From Melioribacteraceae bacterium (GTDB lineage: Bacteria; Bacteroidota; Ignavibacteria; Ignavibacteriales; Melioribacteraceae): a stretch of 6,843 nt of DNA. The notes under the pieces are model-generated. The model did not search any database. It saw only the letters and a program-made list of their open reading frames with translations, and had not been told where the DNA came from. This document shows positions 1-6,784 of this stretch, piece after piece. How positions within the stretch are numbered: position 1 is the stretch's first letter; each line of letters starts with the position of its first letter. The translations under genes were made by a program, and so were the position numbers. The stretch spans positions 1 through 6,843 of the forward strand of contig JAQICK010000362.1 in assembly GCA_027858595.1 (NCBI GenBank). Reading direction: 5' to 3'.

Positions 1-1262
1 TTAGGATATTGCAAAACGCCAAGCGGTGTAAACTCTTTCCACATTAGAGATTGTGTTAAGCCTGCCCAATACATTGGAACAACCCAAACAACTAAACCCA
101 AAGTAGCAATCCAAAAATGTGCGGTTGCTAATTGTTTTGAGAACAGTTTTGTATTCCACATTTTGGGAACTAACCAGTAAAGCATTCCAAAAGTTAGTAA
201 ACCATTCCAACCAAGAGTTCCGACGTGAACATGTGCAGGAATCCAATCTGTATAGTGAGCTAATGCATTTATATTTTTTAGTGCAAGCATTGGTCCTTCA
301 AATGTTGCCATTCCGTATGCCGTTATAGCAACAACATAAAATTTAAGAACAGGATTATCTCTAACTCTATCCCAAGCTCCACGTATTGTAAGAAGCCCGT
401 TAAGCATTCCGCCCCACGACGGAGCAATTAACATTATTGAGAAAACTGTTCCCAATGATTGTGCCCAATCTGGCAAAGCCGTGTATAGCAAGTGATGTGG
501 ACCAGCCCATATATATAGAAATATTAATGACCAGAAATGGATAATTGAAAGTCTGTAAGAATAGACTGGACGATTAACCGCCTTAGGAAGGAAATAATAC
601 ATTAAACCTAAGTATGGTGTAGTTAAGAAAAATGCAACTGCATTATGACCATACCACCACTGCACCAAAGCATCTTGAACACCAGCAAATACTGGATAAC
701 TTTTAAAAAGTGAAACAGGAACTTCAAGCGAGTTTACAACATGAAGAACTGTAATTGTAACAAAGGTTGCAATATAAAACCAGATGGCAACATACATATG
801 CTTTTCACGTCGTTTAATTAACGTTCCAATCATGTTTGCTCCAAAGGCAAGCCAAGCAACAGCAATCATAATATCAATTGGCCATTCCGCTTCAGCATAT
901 TCTTTAGAAGTTGTAATTCCCAATGTATAAGTTACAGCAACGGCTACAATTACTAATTGCCATAACCAGAAATTTATTTTGCTAAGCACATCGCTAAACA
1001 TCCTAGATTTGGTTAATCGCTGCAAAGAATAATAAACACCAGCAAAAATACCGTTACCAACAAAAGCAAAAATTACTGCGTTAGTATGTAGCGGACGCAT
1101 CCTTCCAAAAGTAATATATTGGGAATCAAAATTTAACCAGGGAATGTAAATTTGGAATGCTATCAAAAGTCCATACGACATTCCCACAATGCCCCAAACT
1201 ACAGTAGCAATAATAAAGAATTTTACTATCTGGTTATCATAACTGAATTTTTCTAAATTCAT
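1..1262 (-). CDS. ccoN: cbb3-type cytochrome c oxidase subunit I, 3' end outside window
   Basis: Catalytic subunit of the high-affinity cbb3 oxidase of the cytoplasmic membrane; it takes electrons from the c-type heme subunits, reduces oxygen to water and pumps protons. The frame reads 420 codons from ATG at 1262 to the left edge without a stop. All expected ligands are visible: H59 in RPLHTNA and H346 for low-spin heme b, H344 in PAHVHVG for heme b3, H206 in WWYGHNA plus H256-H257 in AGPHH for CuB, and Y250 as the likely cross-linked tyrosine. E322 sits in the conserved TFEGP. Hydrophobic segments run throughout, as expected of a subunit with about 12 helices. Single CcoN proteins are about 450-480 residues, so at least the last helix is missing. 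In many Bacteroidota this protein continues as a CcoN-CcoO fusion, which cannot be judged here. An AGGAGTG site precedes the start. Ligand assignments follow my alignment to the Pseudomonas stutzeri enzyme from memory. Confidence 0.97.
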   Translation of the reverse strand, partial: MNLEKFSYDNQIVKFFIIATVVWGIVGMSYGLLIAFQIYIPWLNFDSQYITFGRMRPLHTNAVIFAFVGNGIFAGVYYSLQRLTKSRMFSDVLSKINFWLWQLVIVAVAVTYTLGITTSKEYAEAEWPIDIMIAVAWLAFGANMIGTLIKRREKHMYVAIWFYIATFVTITVLHVVNSLEVPVSLFKSYPVFAGVQDALVQWWYGHNAVAFFLTTPYLGLMYYFLPKAVNRPVYSYRLSIIHFWSLIFLYIWAGPHHLLYTALPDWAQSLGTVFSIMLIAPSWGGMLNGLLTIRGAWDRVRDNPVLKFYVVAITAYGMATFEGPMLALKNINALAHYTDWIPAHVHVGTLGWNGLLTFGMLYWLVPKMWNTKLFSKQLATAHFWIATLGLVVWVVPMYWAGLTQSLMWKEFTPLGVLQYP

Positions 1263-1267
1263 TCAAT

Positions 1268-1274
1268 CACTCCT
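1268..1274 (-). promoter_or_regulatory. Ribosome binding site of ccoN
   Basis: AGGAGTG on the minus strand, five bases before the ATG at 1262. It is the strongest Shine-Dalgarno match among the cco genes here and fixes the ccoN start. It lies in the 18-base gap after the ccoS stop. Confidence 0.8.
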
Positions 1275-1280
1275 ATGATG

Positions 1281-1469
1281 TTATTTTTTTAGATCAATTT
1301 GTTTGTTACTGTTTTTGCTTTTTTGCGGCTTGGTGTCATCAAATAAAATTCTTATCGAAGGAGTGTATCTGTCATCGTATTGCCCTGTTTTAACAGCCCA
1401 TATAAATGCAACTAAAAAGAAAATTGCTACGGTCAGTGAAAAGCCAATTAAAACCAATATTGCAGACAC
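1281..1469 (-). CDS. ccoS: cbb3-type cytochrome oxidase assembly protein CcoS
   Basis: Small single-pass membrane protein (62 residues) needed to mature the cbb3 oxidase; in Rhodobacter its loss leaves the oxidase without heme b and copper cofactors. Residues 3-26 form one hydrophobic helix. The family signature follows directly: GQYDD at 29-33, then TPSIRILFDD at 36-45. The tail (46-62) is lysine-rich and polar, as is common and poorly conserved in this family. The start is GTG at 1469, chosen because a GAGGAC site lies just upstream and the hydrophobic segment begins at once. The G of this GTG is also the last base of the ccoI TAG stop, so the two genes are probably translationally coupled. 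It lies between ccoI and ccoN, the usual neighbourhood for ccoS. Confidence 0.95.
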   Translation of the reverse strand: MSAILVLIGFSLTVAIFFLVAFIWAVKTGQYDDRYTPSIRILFDDTKPQKSKNSNKQIDLKK

Positions 1470-3871
1470 TATTTAAGTCCTCGCTTGTTTGCCATAAAAT
1501 TTGTGGCAAGAGTTGTAAACACTACTATTGTTATTGAACTAATGGGCATAAGAATAGCCGATATAACTGGCGAAAGTGTTCCTTGAACAGCTATACTAAT
1601 TCCAACAATATTGTAAATAAATGAGATTACAAAACTTGCAAGAATAATTTTTTTACTTGTGCTAGAGAATTTAATAAATTCTTTTATATTTTTAAAGGAC
1701 TTTGCATCCATTATTCCATCACAAGCAGGAGAAAAGTTGTTGATATCTTCCGAGATAGAAACACCAACATCGCTCTTAACCAGTGCACCAGCGTCGTTTA
1801 AGCCATCTCCAATCATCAGAACCTTTTCGTTGTTTTTTTGAAGCTCGGAAATAAAATCCAATTTGTTGTGTGGAGATTGATTAAAATGTAAAGAATTATC
1901 ATTGGGAAAATATTTTTTTAAACTTTCCCGTTCTCCATCATTATCGCCGGATAGAACAAAAAGTTTGTATTTATTGATTAATGAAGAGACTATTTCACTT
2001 AGTCCTTTTCTATAAATGTTTGAAATCTTAAAATGTCCTAGCTCTCTGCCATCAATGGATACAAAAACATTTGTGGAAATGCTTTCAGAATTAAGTTCAC
2101 TATTTGGGAACGCAAATTTTCGTGAACCAATTAGAACCATACAACCACTCACAAATCCAGAGATTCCTTCACCGATTATTTCTTTGTAGTTTTCAACATC
2201 CAATTTTTCAGTAACCTTTAAGACTGATGCAATTCGTAAACTTAACGGATGTGATGAATTTAAAACTAATGCTCTAATAATATTAATATCAACCTGCGAT
2301 AATTCTTCCCCATCAAACTTTGTTTCCGAATTTAACGTCTCCGTGATAGTTCCGGTTTTATCAAAAACTATTGATGTGATTTCAGCAAGTTTTTCAATTA
2401 CAGTTGTATTTTTAACGTAAAATTTATTTCGCCCAAATATGCGTTGTGTATTACCAAGAGTAAATGGAGTTGAGAGAGCCAACGCACAGGGACAAGCAAT
2501 TATAAGCACTGCAGTGAAAGCGTTAAATGCTAATCCCAAATCGGTTGTCATCCAATATACAAAGGCTGTAGATGCAATTACTAAAATTATAAAAGTAAAA
2601 TATTTGCTAATAAAATTAACAGACGATTCAATTTTACTATCATATTTTTTATCGAATGCTTTGCTATTCCACAGTTGAGTTAAATAGCTCTGCGAAACAT
2701 CTTTTACTATATCTACCTCAATTGCTGCACCAATTTCCTTTCCACCAGCAAAAATCATCTCGCCATTTACTACTTCAACTGCTTGCGATTCACCAGTTAC
2801 AAAGCTGTAATCAATATTGGCTTTGTCACTTATTAGTATAGCATCGGCTGGAATTAACTCATTATTCTTTACAATTATTCTTTGGCCCACTTCTAATTTA
2901 TCAACAGGAATTGTTGTCTCTTTTCCTTCTTTCTGAATTGTAACTGCAATTGGAAAGTAGGATTTATAATTCCTTTCAAAATTCATTGCTTCGTAGGTTT
3001 TATTCTGGAAAACTTTCCCCGTTAGAAGAAGAAAGACAAGGGCGGTCATTGAATCTAAATATCCGACTCCACCGCCAATAAATATCTCATAGAGCGACCT
3101 GAAAAAGAGAACAAAAATTCCGAGTGTAATAGGAACGTCAATATTTACAACCTTTTTCTTTAGTCCTTTAAATGCAGAAATATAATACTCGCTAGCACTA
3201 TAAAGGAAAACTGGAAGAGATATCAATAAGTTTAGCCAATTAAAAGCATTTTTAAATTCGGAGGCAACGGAATTACTAAAAGAAAGGTACTCAGGGAAAC
3301 TAAGGAGCATAACATTACCGAAACTAAACCCTGCAATTCCTATTTTATAGTAAAGTCGTTTCAATTCGTTTTTTTGTTTATCATCACGATTAGTTTCAAG
3401 GCTTAAGTTTGGAATATACCCTAGAGAATCTAGCTGCTCAACAATGTTTTTTATTGTTGTTTCTTTTTCTTTAAACTTAACGGAGAGAGTTTTCTTTAAA
3501 AAATTAACTTCGGAATGCATTACACCTTTGTCAAATTTATAAAGGTTCTCTAGAATCCAAACGCAAGAACTACAGTGCATTTGAGGAATATCAAAAGTAA
3601 TAGCTGTTGTATTTCCGTCAGAAAACTCAATTAGTTTTTCAATTAATTCTGGGTCTTCAAGAAAATCGAAATTTCTTTTTATGGAATCTTTTTTAGAAAT
3701 TCCGGGTGTTTCTTCAATTGCATAATAATTACAAAGATCATTTTCATTAAGCATTTCATAAACAGTTTTGCAACCGTTACAGCAAAAATATTTATCGTTA
3801 ATTTTAATTTGCTCGTTGGGGCACTCTAGTCCGCAATGAAAGCAGATTTTACGTTCTTCCACGTTATCCAT
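1469..3871 (-). CDS. ccoI: CcoI/FixI-type copper-translocating P1B ATPase
   Basis: Heavy-metal P-type ATPase (800 residues) of the inner membrane that exports Cu(I) for assembly of the CuB centre of cbb3 oxidase, rather than for copper detoxification. Domains in order: an N-terminal cysteine cluster typical of FixI/CcoI proteins (C10, C13, C17, C30, C31, C34); a heavy-metal-associated domain with MHCSSC (C100, C103); about four helices between 172 and 290; the actuator motif TGES at 359-362; the transport motif CPC at 460-462; the phosphorylation motif DKTGT with D504; the HP dipeptide at 541-542 of the nucleotide domain; the hinge GDGLND at 688-693; and two last helices from about 742 to 790. 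All catalytic motifs are intact. The ATG at 3871 has no clear Shine-Dalgarno; the bases before it are A/T-rich. The start is supported by the cysteine cluster beginning at residue 10. It is the first gene of the cco operon. The Cu(I) specificity is inferred from CPC and the neighbours. Confidence 0.95.
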   Translation of the reverse strand: MDNVEERKICFHCGLECPNEQIKINDKYFCCNGCKTVYEMLNENDLCNYYAIEETPGISKKDSIKRNFDFLEDPELIEKLIEFSDGNTTAITFDIPQMHCSSCVWILENLYKFDKGVMHSEVNFLKKTLSVKFKEKETTIKNIVEQLDSLGYIPNLSLETNRDDKQKNELKRLYYKIGIAGFSFGNVMLLSFPEYLSFSNSVASEFKNAFNWLNLLISLPVFLYSASEYYISAFKGLKKKVVNIDVPITLGIFVLFFRSLYEIFIGGGVGYLDSMTALVFLLLTGKVFQNKTYEAMNFERNYKSYFPIAVTIQKEGKETTIPVDKLEVGQRIIVKNNELIPADAILISDKANIDYSFVTGESQAVEVVNGEMIFAGGKEIGAAIEVDIVKDVSQSYLTQLWNSKAFDKKYDSKIESSVNFISKYFTFIILVIASTAFVYWMTTDLGLAFNAFTAVLIIACPCALALSTPFTLGNTQRIFGRNKFYVKNTTVIEKLAEITSIVFDKTGTITETLNSETKFDGEELSQVDINIIRALVLNSSHPLSLRIASVLKVTEKLDVENYKEIIGEGISGFVSGCMVLIGSRKFAFPNSELNSESISTNVFVSIDGRELGHFKISNIYRKGLSEIVSSLINKYKLFVLSGDNDGERESLKKYFPNDNSLHFNQSPHNKLDFISELQKNNEKVLMIGDGLNDAGALVKSDVGVSISEDINNFSPACDGIMDAKSFKNIKEFIKFSSTSKKIILASFVISFIYNIVGISIAVQGTLSPVISAILMPISSITIVVFTTLATNFMANKRGLK
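1477..1482 (-). promoter_or_regulatory. Ribosome binding site of ccoS
   Basis: GAGGAC on the minus strand, inside the last codons of ccoI and about seven bases before the GTG start at 1469. It supports the non-ATG start of ccoS, and with the TAGTG stop/start overlap it suggests re-initiation by ribosomes leaving ccoI. Confidence 0.65.
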
Positions 3872-3906
3872 ATTATAGTTTTAATTTGAAAGATAAATTA
3901 CAAAAT

Positions 3907-3923
3907 CAAATTATTATAATTTG
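3907..3923. promoter_or_regulatory. 17-bp palindrome, possible operator upstream of ccoI
   Basis: CAAATTAT, one central T, then ATAATTTG: a perfect 8-bp inverted repeat centred 44 bases before the ccoI start. The place suits an operator or promoter-overlapping site for a dimeric regulator. It does not match the FNR/FixK consensus. The arms are almost wholly A/T, so chance is a serious alternative. Confidence 0.25.
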
Positions 3924-4085
3924 TGTTTTTTGTAGAACTAGATTCGTATGAAATCAAATATCTTAACTCATTGATGATAATGTTTCAAAAGTCTAATTAG
4001 CGTTACAAACATTTGTTTTGCTAAAACTTTCCTATTTGGCTATTTTTATAAATTGTATTAAAAATTATGTTGCTCAATAAGTTAT

Positions 4086-4090
4086 AAGGA
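4086..4090 (+). promoter_or_regulatory. Ribosome binding site of leuS
   Basis: AAGGA, ten bases before the ATG at 4101. The spacing is slightly long, but no other purine-rich stretch lies nearby, and the protein N-terminus supports this start. Confidence 0.55.
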
Positions 4091-4100
4091 TTTAGCAAGT

Positions 4101-6569
4101 ATGAAATATCCATTTGCAGATGTAGAAAAGAAGTGGCAAAAAACTTGGGAAGATAATAAAACCTACAAAACAGATTTAACGGATTTAGAGAAAAAACTCT
4201 ACACACTTGTGATGTTTATTTATCCTTCTGGATCAAAATTACATATTGGGCATTGGTATAATTACGCTCCAACAGATAGTTGGGCACGATATAAAAAAAT
4301 GCGTGGCTTCAACGTTTTTGAGCCAATGGGTTACGATGCTTTTGGACTTCCGGCAGAAAACTATGCAATTAAAACAGGAATTCATCCTCAAGATAGCACG
4401 GTTACAAATATTGATGACATACGCGAACAGCTTAAAACAATGGGTTGTATGTATGATTGGGATGCGGAACTAATGACTTGCGTTCCAGAATATTACAAAT
4501 GGAATCAGTGGTTGTTTATCCAACTTTATAAAAAGGGTTTGGCTTACAGAAAAAATGCTCCCGTAAATTGGTGTCCGTCTTGTCAGACTGTTCTTGCAAA
4601 TGAGCAAGTCCAATCTGATGGAACTTGTGAACGTTGCGACACTATGGTTGAACGCAAAAATTTAACTCAGTGGTTTTTCAAAATCACAAATTACGCCGAT
4701 GAACTTCTTGATGGATTAAAAACGATTGATTGGCCAGACAAAACAAAACTAATGCAAGAAAATTGGATTGGAAAAAGTTTTGGAACAGAAGTTAAGTTTG
4801 GTGTTGATGGCTATAAAGACAAAGAGATTCGTGTTTTCACAACTCGTCCAGATACACTGTTTGGAGTAACCTATGTTGTGCTCGCTCCAGAACTTGATTT
4901 GGTTCAAGAGCTAACAACGGATGAAAACAAAAAAGCTGTTGCTGAATATATTGAATCAATTAAATCGCTCTCTGAAATTGAAAGAACTTCAACCGTAAAA
5001 GAGAAAACAGGCGTGCCTACTGGAGCTTACGCTATCAATCCTGTTAACGACGAAAAAATTCCTATCTGGATTGCAGATTATGCGTTGGCTAATTATGGAA
5101 CTGGTTCCGTAATGGCTGTTCCAGGACATGATGACCGCGATTTTGAATTTGCTGCGAAGTTTAATCTTCCAATTCGTAAAGTTATTTTTGAAAAAGGATC
5201 AGATGCAGATGTTGAACTAACGGAAGCTTATACTGCTCCAGGAACAATGGTTAACTCTGAACAATTTAATGAAATGGATTCTATTGAATGTAAATCCAAA
5301 ATTACTGATTGGCTTTCTGAAAATGACAATGGCGAAAAGAAAATTAATTATCGCCTACGAGATTGGTTAATTTCTCGTCAACGTTATTGGGGAACTCCTA
5401 TTCCTATTGTTTATTGCGATACTTGCGGAGAGGTTACAGTCCCAGAAGAAGAGCTTCCAGTAGAACTACCTTATGAAGTCGATTTCAAACACGATGGCGG
5501 TTCACCGCTTGAAGGTAATGCGGAATTTTTAAATGCAACTTGTCCAAAATGTGGCGGTGCTGCAAAACGTGATGTTGACACAATGGATACATTCATGGAT
5601 TCATCGTGGTATTATTTGCGTTACTTAAATCCAAAATTTTCCGATGGAATGTTTGACACAAAACTTGGTGATGACTGGACTCCAGTTGATATGTATGTCG
5701 GTGGTGCCGAGCATGCAACAATGCATTTGCTTTATGCAAGATTCATACATAAATTTTTACGCGACATTGGAATGGTCAACTCCGATGAACCGTTCAAACG
5801 CTTAATACATCAAGGCACAATTACAAACAATGGTGCTAAGATGAGTAAATCTAAAGGGAATGTTGTTAATCCTGGTAGTTTTATTGACGAATACGGCTCG
5901 GATGTTTTCAGAATGTATTTAATGTTCATGGGTCCATACGAACTTGGTGGAGATTGGAGTGATAAAGGAATTGTGGGTGTTGACCGATTTGTTCAGCGTG
6001 CATATTCGTTATTTGAAAACAATAAAGATTTAAGCAAAACTGTTGCGGCACCAAGTAAATTTGATATGGAGAAATTAACCGAAATTGAAAAAAGTGTTTA
6101 TCAATTAGTGAATAAAACTCTTTCAAAGTTTGAAGTTGAAATTGAGAATTACCGCTTCAATACTGCCGTTGCTACTTTAATGGAATTAAATAATGGATTA
6201 AAAGAGCTACCAAATTGTTCCAACGAAATACAACTTTTTGCTTCAGAAAGATTTATTACAATGCTTGCACCACTTGCTCCACATATGGCTGAGGAGTGCT
6301 GGTCAATTCTTGGAAACGAAAAAGGATTGTTCGATAATCCAATCTGGTTTGAAATTGATGAAAGTGCGTTGGTTCAAGATTCTGTCACAATAATTGTTCA
6401 AGTTAATGGAAAGGTAAGAGCAAAGTTCGATTTACCTCGCGATAGTGAAGAAGCAACAGTGAAAGAAACTGCTTGGAATGAGGAAAAAGTTAAAGCCCAT
6501 ACCGATGGAAAAACAGTAGTAAAAGAGATTTACGTAAAAAATAAAATTTATAATATTGTGGTTAGATAG
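4101..6569 (+). CDS. leuS: Leucyl-tRNA synthetase (class Ia), complete
   Basis: Cytoplasmic enzyme that charges tRNA-Leu with leucine using ATP and removes mischarged amino acids. It has 822 residues against about 860 in E. coli and 804 in Bacillus subtilis. Seen in order: the N-terminal YPFADVEKKWQ typical of LeuRS starts; HIGH at 48-51; a first zinc knuckle (C158, C161, C176, C179); the CP1 editing domain with TTRPDT at 247-252 and GHDDRD at 342-347, whose last aspartate is probably the universal editing residue; a second four-cysteine set (C439, C442, C481, C484); KMSKS at 580-584; the anticodon-binding helical bundle with LAPHMAEE at 725-732; and a C-terminal tRNA-contact domain from about 760. 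The catalytic and editing motifs are intact. The segment before KMSKS is short (RLIHQG to GAKMSKS), so the leucine-specific insertion of E. coli-type enzymes is absent, as in Bacillus. It is divergent from the cco operon and followed by serS on the same strand. Confidence 0.98.
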   Translation: MKYPFADVEKKWQKTWEDNKTYKTDLTDLEKKLYTLVMFIYPSGSKLHIGHWYNYAPTDSWARYKKMRGFNVFEPMGYDAFGLPAENYAIKTGIHPQDSTVTNIDDIREQLKTMGCMYDWDAELMTCVPEYYKWNQWLFIQLYKKGLAYRKNAPVNWCPSCQTVLANEQVQSDGTCERCDTMVERKNLTQWFFKITNYADELLDGLKTIDWPDKTKLMQENWIGKSFGTEVKFGVDGYKDKEIRVFTTRPDTLFGVTYVVLAPELDLVQELTTDENKKAVAEYIESIKSLSEIERTSTVKEKTGVPTGAYAINPVNDEKIPIWIADYALANYGTGSVMAVPGHDDRDFEFAAKFNLPIRKVIFEKGSDADVELTEAYTAPGTMVNSEQFNEMDSIECKSKITDWLSENDNGEKKINYRLRDWLISRQRYWGTPIPIVYCDTCGEVTVPEEELPVELPYEVDFKHDGGSPLEGNAEFLNATCPKCGGAAKRDVDTMDTFMDSSWYYLRYLNPKFSDGMFDTKLGDDWTPVDMYVGGAEHATMHLLYARFIHKFLRDIGMVNSDEPFKRLIHQGTITNNGAKMSKSKGNVVNPGSFIDEYGSDVFRMYLMFMGPYELGGDWSDKGIVGVDRFVQRAYSLFENNKDLSKTVAAPSKFDMEKLTEIEKSVYQLVNKTLSKFEVEIENYRFNTAVATLMELNNGLKELPNCSNEIQLFASERFITMLAPLAPHMAEECWSILGNEKGLFDNPIWFEIDESALVQDSVTIIVQVNGKVRAKFDLPRDSEEATVKETAWNEEKVKAHTDGKTVVKEIYVKNKIYNIVVR

Positions 6570-6586
6570 AACAGATTTTTCATTAA

Positions 6587-6606
6587 CCAACGGATTCATC
6601 CGTTGG
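6587..6606. repeat. Left terminal hairpin of the element
   Basis: CCAACGGAT, TC, ATCCGTTGG: a perfect 9-bp inverted repeat, probably folding as an 8-bp stem with a TTCA tetraloop. Its first four bases overlap the outer terminal repeat, so outer pairing and this hairpin compete for CCAA. Confidence 0.85.
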
Positions 6607-6612
6607 GGTTGT

Positions 6613-6636
6613 GAGGTGTTTTTACAGACACACCTC
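6613..6636. repeat. Internal 7-bp hairpin
   Basis: GAGGTGT at 6613-6619 pairs with ACACCTC at 6630-6636 around a 10-base loop. The last four bases of the right arm (CCTC) are also the start of the 20-bp hairpin that follows, so the two stems cannot both form fully. Confidence 0.6.
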
Positions 6637-6675
6637 GTCTCCATAATTTCGCATCGCGAAATTATGGAGACGAGG
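6633..6675. repeat. Perfect 20-bp inverted repeat with 3-base loop
   Basis: The arm at 6633-6652 (starts CCTCGTCTCC, ends TTTCGC) is exactly complementary to 6656-6675, with ATC between. This would be a very stable hairpin in RNA or a cruciform arm in DNA. No T-run follows on the plus strand (GATTATTCG comes next), so it is not a standard intrinsic terminator, though it could block or slow read-through from leuS. Confidence 0.9.
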
Positions 6676-6696
6676 ATTATTCGTTTTGTATTGAGT

Positions 6697-6716
6697 CCAA
6701 TGACTAAAGTCATTGG
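6697..6716. repeat. Right terminal hairpin of the element
   Basis: CCAATGACT, AA, AGTCATTGG: a perfect 9-bp inverted repeat, probably an 8-bp stem with a TAAA tetraloop. Read on the minus strand it lines up base for base with the left end of the element: same flank, same CCAA/TTGG stem base, different but still paired upper stem. Confidence 0.85.
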
Positions 6717-6772
6717 TTAATGAGAAATATTTTATATGAAATAATTTTCGAGAACTAATCAAAGTCCTATTT

Positions 6773-6779
6773 GGGAGAG
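6773..6779 (+). promoter_or_regulatory. Ribosome binding site of serS
   Basis: GGGAGAG; its GGAG core lies seven bases before the ATG at 6785. This good match supports the start of the truncated serS frame. Confidence 0.7.
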
Positions 6780-6784
6780 TAGTA

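Larger units (their letters stand above)
3872..4100. other. Divergent intergenic region between ccoI and leuS
   Basis: This 229-base, strongly A/T-rich stretch lies between the two start codons and must hold the promoters for both units if both are transcribed from here. I see no convincing coding frame, RNA gene or T-box. Canonical FNR/FixK half-site pairs (TTGAT-N4-ATCAA), which often control cco operons, are absent. On the plus strand TTTG at 4017-4020 and TATTTTTA at 4041-4048, 20 bases apart, loosely resemble the Bacteroidota promoter (TTTG / TAnnTTTG) and would leave about 45-50 bases of leader before leuS. In such A/T-rich DNA this match is weak. Confidence 0.5.
6575..6728. mobile_element. 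REP-pair (BIME-like) or small non-autonomous inverted-repeat element
   Basis: A compact element starting five bases after the leuS stop. Its ends are 16-bp inverted repeats: 6575-6590 (ATTTTTCATTAACCAA) and 6713-6728 (TTGGTTAATGAGAAAT), complementary at 15 positions with one G-T. Each end runs straight into a short hairpin whose base is CCAA/TTGG, and a 20-bp hairpin fills the middle. Paired inward-facing hairpins of this size match REP doublets (BIMEs), which are mobilised by REP-associated tyrosine transposases of the Y1 HUH class. That family link is inference: no transposase is in the window, and copy number elsewhere cannot be seen. Alternatives are a structured transcript end for leuS or a simple MITE. 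I saw no target-site duplication, and none is expected for Y1 enzymes. Confidence 0.55.

Noticed and set aside
1..246. Minus-strand open frame of 81 codons ending in TAA at 1-3
   Set aside because: It lies in a different frame from ccoN over the same strand. The ccoN frame continues with conserved residues through the left edge, so this is a shadow and not evidence of a ccoN frameshift or stop.
3950..3990. FNR/FixK site controlling the cco operon (TTGATGATAATG near 3971)
   Set aside because: Only one half-site (TTGAT) is present; the partner ATCAA is missing at the required spacing.
6633..6690. Intrinsic terminator of leuS
   Set aside because: The stem is strong, but no T-run follows it on the plus strand, nor does the minus strand show one beside the stem. 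It is kept as a repeat, not called a terminator.
6432..6713. Minus-strand open frame of 93 codons over the leuS 3' end and spacer
   Set aside because: It is antisense to conserved leuS sequence and runs through the inverted-repeat element. It has no recognisable protein features and no ribosome binding site that I could see.
6570..6784. T-box or other tRNA-sensing leader before serS
   Set aside because: No T-box consensus, no specifier-loop arrangement and no terminator with a U-run are visible. The hairpins are better explained as one inverted-repeat element.
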